Assembly (NCBI RefSeq): GCF_000373585.1
Contig: NZ_KB891883.1
Coordinates: 78,927 to 142,926, forward strand
DNA: 64,000 nucleotides
Direction: 5' to 3'
From: Streptomyces sp. MspMP-M5
Lineage (GTDB): Bacteria > Actinomycetota > Actinomycetes > Streptomycetales > Streptomycetaceae
Shown one piece after another: positions 42,901 through 50,939 of this stretch (the stretch's first letter is position 1; every line of letters starts with the position of its first letter). The position numbers and the translations under genes were made by a program. The notes under the pieces are model-generated. The model did not search any database. It was not told the origin of the DNA and worked only from the letters and a program-made list of their open reading frames with translations.

Positions 42901-44243
42901 TTGGTCTCGGTCTCGGCGAACACGTCCTGGGTGACGACGAGTTCGGCGGCTTCCAGGCCGGCGATGACAGTCCTGCGGTTGGCGACCGAGGCGACCGGGT
43001 TGGTGCAGATGATCCAGCACGCCTTGATGTCTCCGGCGGCCAGCTGCTCGAACATCTCGATGGTGCCGCGCCCGGTCCCGGTGGGCAGGGAGCCCTCGGG
43101 GATCTGCCACAGGTCCTCGACGAAGGCGCGATCGGCGTCGTCCAGCACCGAACGCTGTCCGGGCAGACCGGGCCCCAGGTAGCCCATCTCGCGGCCGCCC
43201 ATGGCGTTGGGCTGGCCGGTCAGCGAGAACGGTCCGGACCCCGGGCGGCAGAGGGCGCCGGTGGCCAGGTGCAGGTTGATCAGGGCGTTGGTGTTCCAGG
43301 TGCCGTGGGTGGACTGGTTCAGGCCCATGGTCCAGCAGCTCGTCCACTCACCGGCCGTACCGATCCACTGCGCGGCCTGCCGGATGTCGTCCTCGGCCAG
43401 GCCGGTGAGCTCCGCGACCCGGTCGGGCGGGTAGTCCGCGAGGAAGTCGGGTATCTCCTCCCAGCCCTCGGTGAACTCGGCGATGAACTCCTCGTCGGTG
43501 TGGCCGTCGGCGACCAGCAGATGCAACAGCCCGTTCAGCAGGGCGAGGTCGGTGCCCGGCCTGATCTGCAGGAAGAGGTCGGCCTTGGCGGCGGTGGCGG
43601 TGCGGCGCGGATCGACGACGATCAGTTTGGCGCCTGCCTTGACCCGGTCCATCATGCGCAGGAAGAGGATCGGGTGGCAGTCGGCCATGTTGGCGCCGAT
43701 GACGAGGAAGACATCGGCGTGGTCGAGGTCCTGGTAGGAGCCGGGCGGGCCGTCCGCGCCGAGCGACAGCTTGTAGCCGGACCCGGCGGACGCCATGCAC
43801 AGCCGTGAGTTCGACTCGATGCGGTGGGTGCGCACATAGCCCTTGGCCAGCTTGTTCGCCAGGTACTGCGCCTCCAGCGACATCTGCCCGGACACATAGA
43901 AGGCCAGCGCGTCCGGCCCGTGTTCGTCGACGATCGTCCGCAGTCGGCCGGCGACCGACGCGATGGCCTCGTCCACCGCCGTCTCGACCGGCTGGGCGCC
44001 GCGCTCGGCCCGCACCAGTGCCTGTTCCAGCCGTCCCGGCGCCGCCATCATGTCCGCACTGGTCGCGCCCTTGGTGCACAGGCGGCCGCGGTTGGTCGGG
44101 TGTGCCTGGTCGCCGGACGCCTTCACCACCCGGCGGCGGCCGTCGGCCGGGTCGCGCGCCACATCCAGCACGATCCCGCAGCCGACGCCGCAGTACGAGC
44201 AGACGGTGCGGACCGTACCGCCGTCCGACGAACCAGATGCCAC
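39984..44243 (-). CDS. Assimilatory nitrate reductase fused to CysJ-like NADPH flavoprotein
   Basis: A 1419-residue single polypeptide. Residues 1-720 are a molybdopterin oxidoreductase of the NasA/NapA class. It has an N-terminal [4Fe-4S] site C15-x2-C18-x3-C22-x33-C56, the molybdenum-ligand cysteine in SRLCMASAG (Cys149), and the C-terminal dinucleotide-binding domain. A Pro/Ala linker leads to a CysJ-type half. That half has a flavodoxin domain at about 866-1015 ([24 protein letters not shown]), an FAD domain ([17 protein letters not shown]) and an NADPH domain ([23 protein letters not shown]) ending in VRDVY. It can thus pass electrons from NADPH through FAD and FMN to Fe-S and Mo for nitrate reduction to nitrite. 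The GTG start follows GGTGGGA. Confidence 0.92.
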   Translation of the reverse strand: MASGSSDGGTVRTVCSYCGVGCGIVLDVARDPADGRRRVVKASGDQAHPTNRGRLCTKGATSADMMAAPGRLEQALVRAERGAQPVETAVDEAIASVAGRLRTIVDEHGPDALAFYVSGQMSLEAQYLANKLAKGYVRTHRIESNSRLCMASAGSGYKLSLGADGPPGSYQDLDHADVFLVIGANMADCHPILFLRMMDRVKAGAKLIVVDPRRTATAAKADLFLQIRPGTDLALLNGLLHLLVADGHTDEEFIAEFTEGWEEIPDFLADYPPDRVAELTGLAEDDIRQAAQWIGTAGEWTSCWTMGLNQSTHGTWNTNALINLHLATGALCRPGSGPFSLTGQPNAMGGREMGYLGPGLPGQRSVLDDADRAFVEDLWQIPEGSLPTGTGRGTIEMFEQLAAGDIKACWIICTNPVASVANRRTVIAGLEAAELVVTQDVFAETETNAYADVVLPATLWAESDGVMVNSERNLTLVQGAVDPPGQALPDWQLIARVACAMGFADAFTYTSAEEVFEELKQAWNPRTGWDLRGVTYERLRSTPVQWPAPTVDGPDRNPIRYRNDGVSQTLRERADGTRPRLAFPTGSGRARFFARPHLPPAELPDDDYPFVLNTGRLQHQWHTMTKTGKVAKLAKLNPGPFLEVHPEDADAMGIAEGDHVEVASRRGRAVLPATVTDRVRPGTCFAPFHWNDLFGEYLSVNAVTNDAVDPISFQPEFKVCAVALAKTAAPVPAARPGGRPESAPATAAHQEPPVDPAPDPAVTTTSPDAAVPALATLFGLTDLAPVPLAEPERRYLAGYLSGLAVAPHDGRIPTLPPDAPFAPDSALWVDGVLAGMFSRAAAPTAPAPEPARTATRTTGTNAPSRRLVVLWASQTGNAEEFAATVAARLAETGRDPELLPMADFTPARLAPGTDLLIVTSTFGDGDAPDNGADFWQALAAPDTGPLEGIRYAVLAFGDSSYGDFCGHGRRLDERFHALGATRLLARTDCEPDYEEAAAQWLGQVTTALATPDDRHPAAARTAGTPAAQPTASQSPTPTPAPASTPTRFTKTAPFATLLVGNRLLSLPGSQKEVRQFAFDTRDGELAYDAGDALGVWPVNGAGLVTEWLALTGLDPDEPVELADGTRLPFEEALRTRLDITRLTADLLAFVADRTGSQDLRRLLRPDNKDALAQWSWGRQAADVLAEFPVRASAAEWTAVLKRLQPRLYSISSSPLAHPGEVRLTVSVVRYTNDLGRDRKGTCSTYLADCANDGPVQVFVQRSPHFRPPADPTTPMIMVGPGTGVAPFVGFLEDRRARGHTGPNWLFFGEQRQATDFYYRDELEEYQASGHLDRLDLAFSRDQRNKVYVQDRMRENGARLWRWLHDGAHFYVCGDAGRMAKDVDQALKDIAATHGGMDAGEAAAYVRRLSADKRYVRDVY

Positions 44244-44708
44244 CGAATCCCACCCCGCGGTGCGTGTGCCTGTCCGAGCCGGGGCCGTCCCACCAAGGTG
44301 GGCAACCCATGGCCAGCACCGTACGAGGAACGAATTTCCGGCCCGTCACGCGCCGGGAGTGCCTGGGGTTACGCCTCGCGCACAGGTCACCGGAGTGCCG
44401 TGTGAGGTGCCTGGGCCGGTGCGGCCGCCGTCTCGTCCGTCACGAGGCGTCCCCTCCCCGGCCGTTTCCTCACCCGGCTCGACACCCACACCGCAGACAC
44501 CACAGACACCAGAAGATACGCCCCTGGCTGTCGCTATCTCCAATATCCGACGCTCACCTGCGAAGCAATTTGGGGGAATTGCCAAGCAATTGGCAGATCG
44601 TTGTTGATTCCCGGCCGCAGATGCAGGATGGGGTTGCGCACCGGCCGGCGCACGAGAGCACACCGGCTCTCGTTCCCTGTTCCTGCTCACGAGGCGAGGC
44701 GAGGTTCG
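44244..44708. promoter_or_regulatory. Divergent promoter region of nitrate reductase and methyltransferase
   Basis: A 465-base region. An AT-rich island at 44566-44595 contains two overlapping perfect inverted repeats: CAATT-N6-AATTG (44566-44581) and TGCCAA-N4-TTGGCA (44580-44595). The half-site AAGCAATT also recurs directly. These are good candidate operator sites. A clear GlnR box for nitrate control was not recognised. Confidence 0.45.
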
Positions 44709-45485
44709 ATGACCACACGCTCCCAGGACGGCAGCGCCGGCGACGTCGACTACGGCACGATCGGCTCCGGATACTCCTCCTTCCGTCGGCCGGACCCGCG
44801 GATCGCCCAGTTCATCGCGGAGACCCTGGGCGAGTGCCGGACGGTCCTCAACGTCGGTGCCGGCGCCGGGTCGTACGAGACCGCCGCCCGGGAGGTGACC
44901 GCGGTCGAACCCTCGGAGTCGATGCGTGCCCAGCGGCCGGCGCGACTCGCCCAGGCGATCGACGCCGTCGCCGAGGATCTGCCGTTCGCCGACGGGGAGT
45001 TCGACGGTGCGATGACGCTGTTCAGTGTGCACCAGTGGTCCGATGTCGCGGCCGGACTGCGTGAGATGCGGCGGGTGACCCGCGGGCCGGTCCTCCTGCT
45101 CACCTGCGACCCCGCCCTGGTACGGGACTTCTGGCTGTACCGCTACGCCCCCGAGGTCCTCGACACCGAGGCCGGCCGCTACCCGGCCATCGACACGCTG
45201 GCCGCCGCGCTCGGCGGCACCACCACGGTCCGGTCCGTCCCCATCCCCCTGGACTGCACGGACGGCTTCAACGAGGCGTACTACGGCCGCCCCGAGATGC
45301 TGCTCGATCCGGCGGCCCGCCAGGCGTGTTCGGCCTGGAGCTTCGTCGACGACCGGGTCCGCGAACACTTCGACACCAGTCTGCGCCGCGATCTGGACTC
45401 CGGTGCCTGGGACGCGGAGTTCGGCGGGCTGCGCCGTCAGCCGACGTACGACGGGTCGCTGGTCATCGTCCGCGCGATGCCGTGA
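44709..45485 (+). CDS. Class I SAM-dependent methyltransferase
   Basis: A 258-residue protein with a Rossmann methyltransferase core. Motif I is VLNVGAGAGSYE, an acidic residue follows at the end of beta-2 (TAVEPSESM), and motif post-I/II is AEDLPFADGEFDGAMTLFSVHQW. The C-terminal region, with a LYRYAPE segment, is substrate-binding and of unknown specificity. The ATG at 44709 is preceded by GAGGCGAGGCGAGG. It converges with the universal stress protein gene, with only 28 bp between the stops. Upstream palindromes at 44566-44595 may be its operator. Substrate unknown. Confidence 0.8.
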   Translation: MTTRSQDGSAGDVDYGTIGSGYSSFRRPDPRIAQFIAETLGECRTVLNVGAGAGSYETAAREVTAVEPSESMRAQRPARLAQAIDAVAEDLPFADGEFDGAMTLFSVHQWSDVAAGLREMRRVTRGPVLLLTCDPALVRDFWLYRYAPEVLDTEAGRYPAIDTLAAALGGTTTVRSVPIPLDCTDGFNEAYYGRPEMLLDPAARQACSAWSFVDDRVREHFDTSLRRDLDSGAWDAEFGGLRRQPTYDGSLVIVRAMP

Positions 45486-45513
45486 GCAGCGCCGACCGTG
45501 ATATGACCCTTCG

Positions 45514-46044
45514 TCAGCTCTGTCCGGTCAACTCCTGGGTGCTGAACGGGAGTTTCCACGTGTTGCGGCGCTGCACGGTATGGAGTGTGCGGTGCAGCGG
45601 AGAGTGCGGTACGGCCAGCACCGGGCAGCAGGCGCGCGCCAGGCAGTAGCGGGAGACAGAGGGCCACAGCGCCCGGCGCAGCGGTCCGCGCGCCCCGGCT
45701 CCGATCACCAGCAGGTCGTCGGGGTGATCGGCGACCGCGAGCAGGGCCGTGCCCGGCGTGCCGAGCACGACGCGTGGCTCAAGCGGCACCCCGGGCCCGG
45801 TGGTGCCGAACGCGGTCTCCAGCGCCTCGATGAGGCGTTCGGCCGCCATGTTGCGCCAGGCGGCCATGGGCTCGGGGCAGGGCCCACCACGATGGACGAT
45901 GTTGCCGCCGGGGGGTTCCCAGGCCAGTACGGCCCAGAGCGCGGCGCCGGTGACGCGGGCCTCCGACGCGGCCCGGTGCAGAGCGGTCAGACTGCCCAGT
46001 GAACCGCTCACTCCCGCCACGACGCGGTTGCCAAGTCTGGTCAT
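45514..46044 (-). CDS. Universal stress protein (UspA family), single domain
   Basis: A 176-residue Usp-fold protein. It has VVAGVSGSLGSLTALHRAASEA at the N-terminus, VLAWEPPGG after the first strands, and the nucleotide-binding end LLVIGAGARGPLRRALWPSVSRYCLARACCPVLAVP, which retains most of the ATP-loop pattern. The last 27 residues beyond the fold are not conserved. Family members respond to starvation or hypoxia and bind ATP. The ATG at 46044 has AAGGAGC upstream. Longer frames extend through the unusual upstream repeats at 46066-46160 but are not likely coding. Confidence 0.8.
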   Translation of the reverse strand: MTRLGNRVVAGVSGSLGSLTALHRAASEARVTGAALWAVLAWEPPGGNIVHRGGPCPEPMAAWRNMAAERLIEALETAFGTTGPGVPLEPRVVLGTPGTALLAVADHPDDLLVIGAGARGPLRRALWPSVSRYCLARACCPVLAVPHSPLHRTLHTVQRRNTWKLPFSTQELTGQS

Positions 46045-46065
46045 GGGTTCAGCTCCTTGCCCGGT

Positions 46066-46160
46066 GCTCTTTGCTCTTTGCTCTGTTCCCTGAGCTCTGT
46101 GCTTTGCGCCCTGTCCACATCGCTCCGTATCGCTCCATGTCGCTCTACGTCGCTCCCATC
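46066..46160. repeat. Helically phased short direct repeats upstream of the stress-protein gene
   Basis: Four consecutive 10-bp units occupy 46121-46160: CGCTCCGTAT, CGCTCCATGT, CGCTCTACGT and CGCTCCCATC (consensus CGCTCY followed by four variable bases). Nearer the gene, a 7-bp unit repeats three times (GCTCTTT, GCTCTTT, GCTCTGT; 46066-46086). The spacing of exactly 10 bp puts each copy on the same DNA face, as expected for cooperative protein binding. The array lies between divergent genes. Confidence 0.7.
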
Positions 46161-46282
46161 GAAGCGGCAGGGGCACGGCTCTCGCGAGGTGTTGGCACGT
46201 CCCTTGCGCGGGAGAGCGGGACCCTGACGCTTCCCTGACACGGGTCGGGCCGGTGCGCCGGCCGCCCTGTTATTTTCGGGCG

Positions 46283-47101
46283 GTGACGGACTATGAAGGC
46301 GGCGCGGAGCGCGCCAAGGGGTACCTCCTCGACAACCGGCAGGCCGAGGCAGGGGAGCGGTTCACGGCGCTGGCGGAGTTGTTCGATCCGGTGACGTTCC
46401 GGCGGCTGCGGGCGCTGGGGGTCGCGGACGGGTGGAGCTGCTGGGAGGTCGGGGCGGGCGGCCCGAGCGTGCCCGCGTGGCTGGCGGAGCGGGTCGGCGC
46501 GAAGGGCCGTGTGCTGGCCACCGACCTCGACACGTCATGGATGCCGCAGGCCGGGGCGCCCTACGAGGTGGTGCGGCACGACGTGGGGTCCGACGAGGCA
46601 CCGGAGGGACCGTTCGACCTGGTGCACGCGCGGCTCGTCCTGGTGCATGTGCCGCAGCGCGAGGCCGCCCTACGGGCCATGGTGGGGGCGCTGCGGCCCG
46701 GCGGGTGGCTGCTGCTGGAGGACGCCGATCCGGCGCTGCAGCCGCTGGCCTGCCCCGATGAGTACGGCCCGGAGCAGGAGCTCGCCAACCGCATCCGGCG
46801 CGGCTTTCGCGCACTGCTCGCGGAGCGCGGCGCACAGCTTTCCTTCGGGCGGACACTCCCCCGGCTGCTGCGTACGGCCGGACTGGCCGAGGTCGCGGCC
46901 GAGGCGTACTTCCCGATCACCTCTCCGGCCGGGAGCGCGCTGGAGGCCGCGACCGTGCGGCAGATCCGTGAGCGCTTGATCGAGGCCGGCCTGGCCACCG
47001 CCGAGGAGATCGAACGACACCTGGCCAACATCGCCGCCGGACACCTCGACACCACAACCGCCCCACTGATCTCCGCCTGGGGACGCAAGCCGTTCGAGTA
47101 G
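46283..47101 (+). CDS. Class I SAM-dependent methyltransferase, possibly leaderless
   Basis: A 272-residue methyltransferase with SAM motif I CWEVGAGGPSVPAWLAERVG, acidic residue in VLATDLDTSW, PFDLVHARLVLVHVPQREAALRAM and GGWLLLEDADP, plus a C-terminal helical part. The best start is GTG at 46283 (VTDYEGG). No Shine-Dalgarno precedes it, but TATTTT lies at 46271-46276, the right distance for transcription to begin at the GTG, so it may be translated from a leaderless mRNA. Function unknown; the family includes ubiquinone/antibiotic-type methylases. Hairpins at 47119-47173 follow it. Confidence 0.78.
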   Translation: MTDYEGGAERAKGYLLDNRQAEAGERFTALAELFDPVTFRRLRALGVADGWSCWEVGAGGPSVPAWLAERVGAKGRVLATDLDTSWMPQAGAPYEVVRHDVGSDEAPEGPFDLVHARLVLVHVPQREAALRAMVGALRPGGWLLLEDADPALQPLACPDEYGPEQELANRIRRGFRALLAERGAQLSFGRTLPRLLRTAGLAEVAAEAYFPITSPAGSALEAATVRQIRERLIEAGLATAEEIERHLANIAAGHLDTTTAPLISAWGRKPFE

Positions 47102-47118
47102 CCCGTGACCGGGGGGGG

Positions 47119-47173
47119 CGGGCACGTCGGCCCCCGGCGTGCCCGACGGGACGTCGGCGGCAGGCACTGCCGC
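47119..47173. terminator. Two adjacent terminator-like hairpins
   Basis: CGGGCACG (47119-47126) pairs with CGTGCCCG (47138-47145). GCGGCAG (47157-47163) pairs with CTGCCGC (47167-47173) over a 3-base loop. They lie between the convergent methyltransferase and RDD genes and can serve both directions. Confidence 0.65.
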
Positions 47174-47185
47174 GTCGTGTGTCAG

Positions 47186-47830
47186 TCATTGCCAACGGCG
47201 TTTGAGAACCACGGTGTTGGCGGCGCGGTCGTGCATGCACTGCCGGAACGGCTCGTTCCAGAGGCAGGACAGTACGTTGATGAGGCCCAGGACCGGCACC
47301 ATGCCGATGCCGAGGTAGGCCAGCCAGCGTCCCAGGGCATGGCCAAAGCCGAGCTTGTTGCCGGTTTCGACATGGACGACGCGCAGGCCGCAGAGGGCTT
47401 TGCCGAGGGTGCCGCCCATCGCCGTCGTCAGCGGTTCGTAGAAGAGGCCGACCAGCAGCGTCCAGGCGAAGAGGCCGAGGCCCACGGGCACCCCACGGCT
47501 GTCTCCGGGCTTGAACGTGCTGTACATCCAGATGTTCGCCGGCACCCAGGCACCCACGATCAGCACGCCGGTGATCAGGGAGTCGATGATGCGGGCGAGC
47601 AGACGCAGGCCTGGGACCGCGAGTGCCTGCCGGGGCGGGCCCTGCGGTCTGCCCCTCTGCGGCTGCGGCCCGTAGGCCGGCGCTGCGTACTGCGGCGGAA
47701 AAGGCTGAGGTATGACGCCCTGCGATTGCCCGTAGTGCGGTTGACCGTAGGGAGGTTGGCCGTGCGGCTGGGCGGCACCGGAGCCGGAGCCGGGTTGGTG
47801 GGGAGGTGGTGGCGGCTGGAAAGTACTCAC
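47186..47830 (-). CDS. RDD-family membrane protein with proline/glutamine-rich N-terminus
   Basis: A protein of about 214 residues. Residues 1-75 are a low-complexity Pro/Gln/Gly/Tyr tail with repeated PYGQP-like units, probably cytoplasmic and disordered. The rest is an RDD domain with three or four helices: LARIIDSLITGVLIVGA (Arg and Asp of the name), GTLGKALCGLRVV, and the last helix pair ending LWNEPFRQCMHDRAANTVVL. RDD proteins are of unsettled function, with ion antiport reported for some. The GTG at 47830 is chosen because it matches the usual MSTxQPPP-type start, but its ribosome site is weak. Confidence 0.75.
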   Translation of the reverse strand: MSTFQPPPPPHQPGSGSGAAQPHGQPPYGQPHYGQSQGVIPQPFPPQYAAPAYGPQPQRGRPQGPPRQALAVPGLRLLARIIDSLITGVLIVGAWVPANIWMYSTFKPGDSRGVPVGLGLFAWTLLVGLFYEPLTTAMGGTLGKALCGLRVVHVETGNKLGFGHALGRWLAYLGIGMVPVLGLINVLSCLWNEPFRQCMHDRAANTVVLKRRWQ

Positions 47831-48075
47831 GAAAGGGTGATCCAAACCGATTTCCCGGCAGCGCGACAACTCGGGACCTGTGGACCGGCCGCGGTGACAA
47901 CGCCCGTTCAGCGCGGCCCCGGCCGACGAGGGGCGCGGAACCCGTGCGGTTCGAACTTCACCATGGCCGTCGTGGGGGCGATCATTCCCCGCATTCCCAC
48001 CATTCCCGCCGGTCACCGACGACTTGAGCGGCGCGCCCGCGGACAGGCGCGCCGCTCAAGGCAGGGTGGCTGCCG

Positions 48076-48257
48076 CTAGATGAGTGAGTCCGAAGTCCCG
48101 TCGTCCGCCCGAAGGGCGGGCCCCGCGGCGTCTGGTGCGGTGCATCGCAAGGCGCCGGAGCGGCGTGATAGCGGAGCTATCGGGACGGTTCGGCAACGCC
48201 GCGAGGTGCCGTGCCAGGCGCCGCGGGGCAGGCGGGGCTTCGGACTCACTCATCTAG
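48076..48257. repeat. CTAG-bounded palindromic element, copy A (182 bp)
   Basis: CTAGATGAGTGAGTCCGAAG (48076-48095) is repeated in perfect inversion at 48238-48257. Inside is a 102-base core (48125-48226) that is about 81% identical, without gaps, to the inverted core of copy B at the window end. It includes the central palindrome ATAGCGGAGCTAT (48168-48180). The two halves of the core also pair with each other, with many G-T wobbles. The right CTAG supplies the TAG stop of the ABC permease gene, so the element abuts its coding end. There is no open reading frame. It is likely a mobile or regulatory foldback element. Confidence 0.75.
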
Positions 48258-50821
48258 GCGGTGGCGACGGCCTGCAAGGGGCTGAGGGCGGCCGCCCGGC
48301 GGGCCGGGACGGCTGCCGCGGCCACGCCGATCACCAGGGAGAGCAGGCACACCGGAAGCAGCGTTTCCCACGGAGGCGCGAACGTGTACTGCGCCAGCGC
48401 CCCGTTGGCCAGCGCGCCGACCGCCCAGGCGCCGAACACCCCGCCCGCCAGGCCCAACAGCGTGCCGAACGCGGCGATGGTGACGGACTCCAGTTGGATC
48501 ATGCGGCGGATGCCGGCCCGGTCCATGCCGATGGCGCGCAGCACGCCGATCTCCCGGGTCCGCTCCGCCACCGACATGGCCAGGGTGTTCACGATGCCCA
48601 GTGAGGTGATCACCAGGCCGATGGCCAGCAGCCCGTAGGTCAGGGTGAGCAGGTTGCCGAGGGAGCCGGCGGCCTCGTCGATGAGTTCCGCCCGGTCCTG
48701 GACCTTCAGCACCGGGTTGTTGCCGACCGCGGTGCGCAGCCGGTTCTCGGTGGTGTGGGAGGCGCCGCCGTCGCCGGTGCGGACGAGGATCCGCTGTGTC
48801 GAGCCCGGAGTGAAGCTGTTCTTCTGTACTTCGGGACGAGCCCCCAGTGCGTCGCGGGCGACCGGGTTGTCCTCGTAGACGCCGACGACGGTGTACTGGG
48901 TGAACTGCTGGCCGCGTCCCATGGACGCCGTGAGGTGGCCGCCGGTGGTCAGGCCCTGCTCCCGGGCGACGGTGCTGGACAGGGCGATCCGGCCCGGCCC
49001 GAGGTCCTTGGCGGAGCCGCTGAGGAAGCGCAGCGACATGACGGAGTCCACGGTGCGCGGGTCGACGCCGGAGATCTCGCGGACGTGGCCGCCGACGAAG
49101 AGCGTGGAGTCCGCAACTGCGGCCGCGGTGTGCACTCCAGTGGTGCCGGCCACCCGGCCGACGGCCGCCGGGTCGATGGCGACCGTGGGAGTGCGGGTGC
49201 TGATCACGTAGTCGGCACTGAGGCCGGCGGCGGCCTGGCGGTCGAGCGCCTGGCCGGTGGAGTTGCCGATGACGGCCAGCCCGGCGACCAGCGCGGTGCT
49301 GATCATCAGGGCGGACGCGGTGGCCGCGGTGCGCCGCGGGTCGCGCAGCGCGTTCTCCTGCGCGAGCCGGCCGATGACACCGAAACGGCTGGTCAGCCGA
49401 CCGGTGAGGCGGATCATCGGGCGGGCGAGCAGCGGCGCCAGCACGATCATGGCGACGGCGAGGATGCCGCAGCCGAGCATCGCGTTCTGGAGGTTCTCGA
49501 CCGAGGCGTCCTCCGCCCCGGTGAGCGACACCAGCAGCCCGGCACCGAGGACGAGCAGGGCCAGTCCTGCCGCGCCGCGCAGCCGGGACCGCGTGGTGCC
49601 GGTGGGTGGCTGCTCGGCCGAGCGCATCGCCTCGACGGGCGCGATGGCCGCCGCCTTGCGGGAGGGCAGCCACGCCGCGAGGACGGTGATGCCCACGCCG
49701 ACGCCGAGCGCCGCCACCACAGGACGTACGCCGATCACCAAGGTGCTGTGCGGCAACGGGTCCTGTGCGGTGCTCAGCAGGCCGGGCAGCGCGGCGGCGA
49801 TGCCGAGGCCGAGCAGGAACCCGGCGATCGAGGCGACCAGACCGAGCAGCGCCGCCTCGGCGAGCACGGAGCGGACCACCTGGCGGCGCGAGGCGCCGAT
49901 CGCCCGCAGCAGCGCGATCTCGCGGGTGCGCCGGGTGAGGAGCATCGTGAAGGTGTTGACGATGAGGAACGAGCCGATGAACAGCGAGACCCCGGCGAAG
50001 ACCAGCGGCAGTTTGGTGTAGCCGCGGGTCAACGTGTCGAGATGGCCGGCCTGTTGGGTGGCCTGGGCGGCGCCGGTGGTGGCCTCGGCCCGGTCGGCGG
50101 GGAGGACGGCGTCGACCCGGTCCGCCAGCTCGGACTGGGAGGTGCCGGGCGTGGCGGACAGGTCGATCCCGGTGTAGTGGCCGGGGGAGGCGAACAGCCG
50201 CTGCGCGGTGGCCTTGTCGAACAGCGCGAGGGTGCCGCCCGCGGTGACCCGGCTGTCCTCGGTGGTGACGATGCCCACCAGGCGCTTGGTCATGACCGGA
50301 CCGTCGGTGGCCAGGGTGATCCGGTCACCGAGGGCGAAGTGCCCGGCGGCCGCGGTGCCGCTGTCCACGGCCACTTCGTCGCCGTTGCCGGGGGCATGGC
50401 CCTTGACCAGTGGGTAGTGACTGTCCTTGCCGTCCTCGCCCGGGACGTAGGCGCCGGCCAGGTTCGCCCAGGACTTGGCGGCCCTGAGCGGAGTGCCGTC
50501 CGCGGCGTTCAGGGTCGCCGAGCCGTCGACCGACGGGCGTACCGCGGCGGTGCCGGGCACCTGGGCGAGTTTCCGCACGAGCGCGTCGTCGAGGACGGTG
50601 GTGCGCTGGTTCGCGCCGGTTCCGGGCGGCGGGTCCTTCGGGGTGACGGTGACCGCGATGTCCGCGAAGTTCTTCGAGGCGGCGCCGCGGTATGCGGCGG
50701 CGGCGGAATCCGCGAAGACGAGGGTGCCGGAGACGAACGCGACACCCAGACAGACCGCCAGGGCGGTCATGGCCAGACGGGCCTTGTGCGCAAGGAGGTT
50801 GCGCAGGGTTGTTCGCAGCAT
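48254..50821 (-). CDS. FtsX-like ABC transporter permease (MacB-type fused permease)
   Basis: An 855-residue permease with an N-terminal helix and large extracytoplasmic domain (about 40-260), then three helices of the first FtsX domain. A central pair of helices and a second extracytoplasmic domain follow, ending with a second FtsX domain (about 720-850). Both FtsX copies show the R.REI..LRAIG motif (RTREIALLRAIGAS and RTREIGVLRAIGMD). It pairs with the ATPase gene just upstream to form an exporter or lipoprotein-release/antimicrobial-resistance type transporter. The ATG at 50821 gives MLRTTLRNLLAHKARL. The frame continues 27 codons upstream as a PQ-rich low-complexity stretch judged non-coding. 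Its TAG stop lies in palindromic element A. Confidence 0.85.
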   Translation of the reverse strand: MLRTTLRNLLAHKARLAMTALAVCLGVAFVSGTLVFADSAAAAYRGAASKNFADIAVTVTPKDPPPGTGANQRTTVLDDALVRKLAQVPGTAAVRPSVDGSATLNAADGTPLRAAKSWANLAGAYVPGEDGKDSHYPLVKGHAPGNGDEVAVDSGTAAAGHFALGDRITLATDGPVMTKRLVGIVTTEDSRVTAGGTLALFDKATAQRLFASPGHYTGIDLSATPGTSQSELADRVDAVLPADRAEATTGAAQATQQAGHLDTLTRGYTKLPLVFAGVSLFIGSFLIVNTFTMLLTRRTREIALLRAIGASRRQVVRSVLAEAALLGLVASIAGFLLGLGIAAALPGLLSTAQDPLPHSTLVIGVRPVVAALGVGVGITVLAAWLPSRKAAAIAPVEAMRSAEQPPTGTTRSRLRGAAGLALLVLGAGLLVSLTGAEDASVENLQNAMLGCGILAVAMIVLAPLLARPMIRLTGRLTSRFGVIGRLAQENALRDPRRTAATASALMISTALVAGLAVIGNSTGQALDRQAAAGLSADYVISTRTPTVAIDPAAVGRVAGTTGVHTAAAVADSTLFVGGHVREISGVDPRTVDSVMSLRFLSGSAKDLGPGRIALSSTVAREQGLTTGGHLTASMGRGQQFTQYTVVGVYEDNPVARDALGARPEVQKNSFTPGSTQRILVRTGDGGASHTTENRLRTAVGNNPVLKVQDRAELIDEAAGSLGNLLTLTYGLLAIGLVITSLGIVNTLAMSVAERTREIGVLRAIGMDRAGIRRMIQLESVTIAAFGTLLGLAGGVFGAWAVGALANGALAQYTFAPPWETLLPVCLLSLVIGVAAAAVPARRAAALSPLQAVATA

Positions 50822-50939
50822 GGGGAGCTTTCGGGAGCGAGGGGGTTGCGGAAGTTGGGGAGGTTGGGGAAGCCGGGGAAGCATCGGAGTGCGGGAACAC
50901 AAGGGACGCGGGGGTGAAGGACGCGCCGGCGGGTGCGCG

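Noticed and set aside
41160..43808. 882-codon plus-strand frame opposite the nitrate reductase
   Set aside because: Glycine/valine/arginine-rich antisense translation with no domain. The minus-strand enzyme has all catalytic motifs.
48076..48257. Ordinary rho-independent terminator or insertion sequence
   Set aside because: It is too long (182 bp), has no transposase frame, and shares its core, in inverted orientation, with a second locus whose arms differ.
48755..50917. 720-codon plus-strand frame opposite the ABC permease
   Set aside because: Low-complexity antisense of a clear FtsX-type permease.
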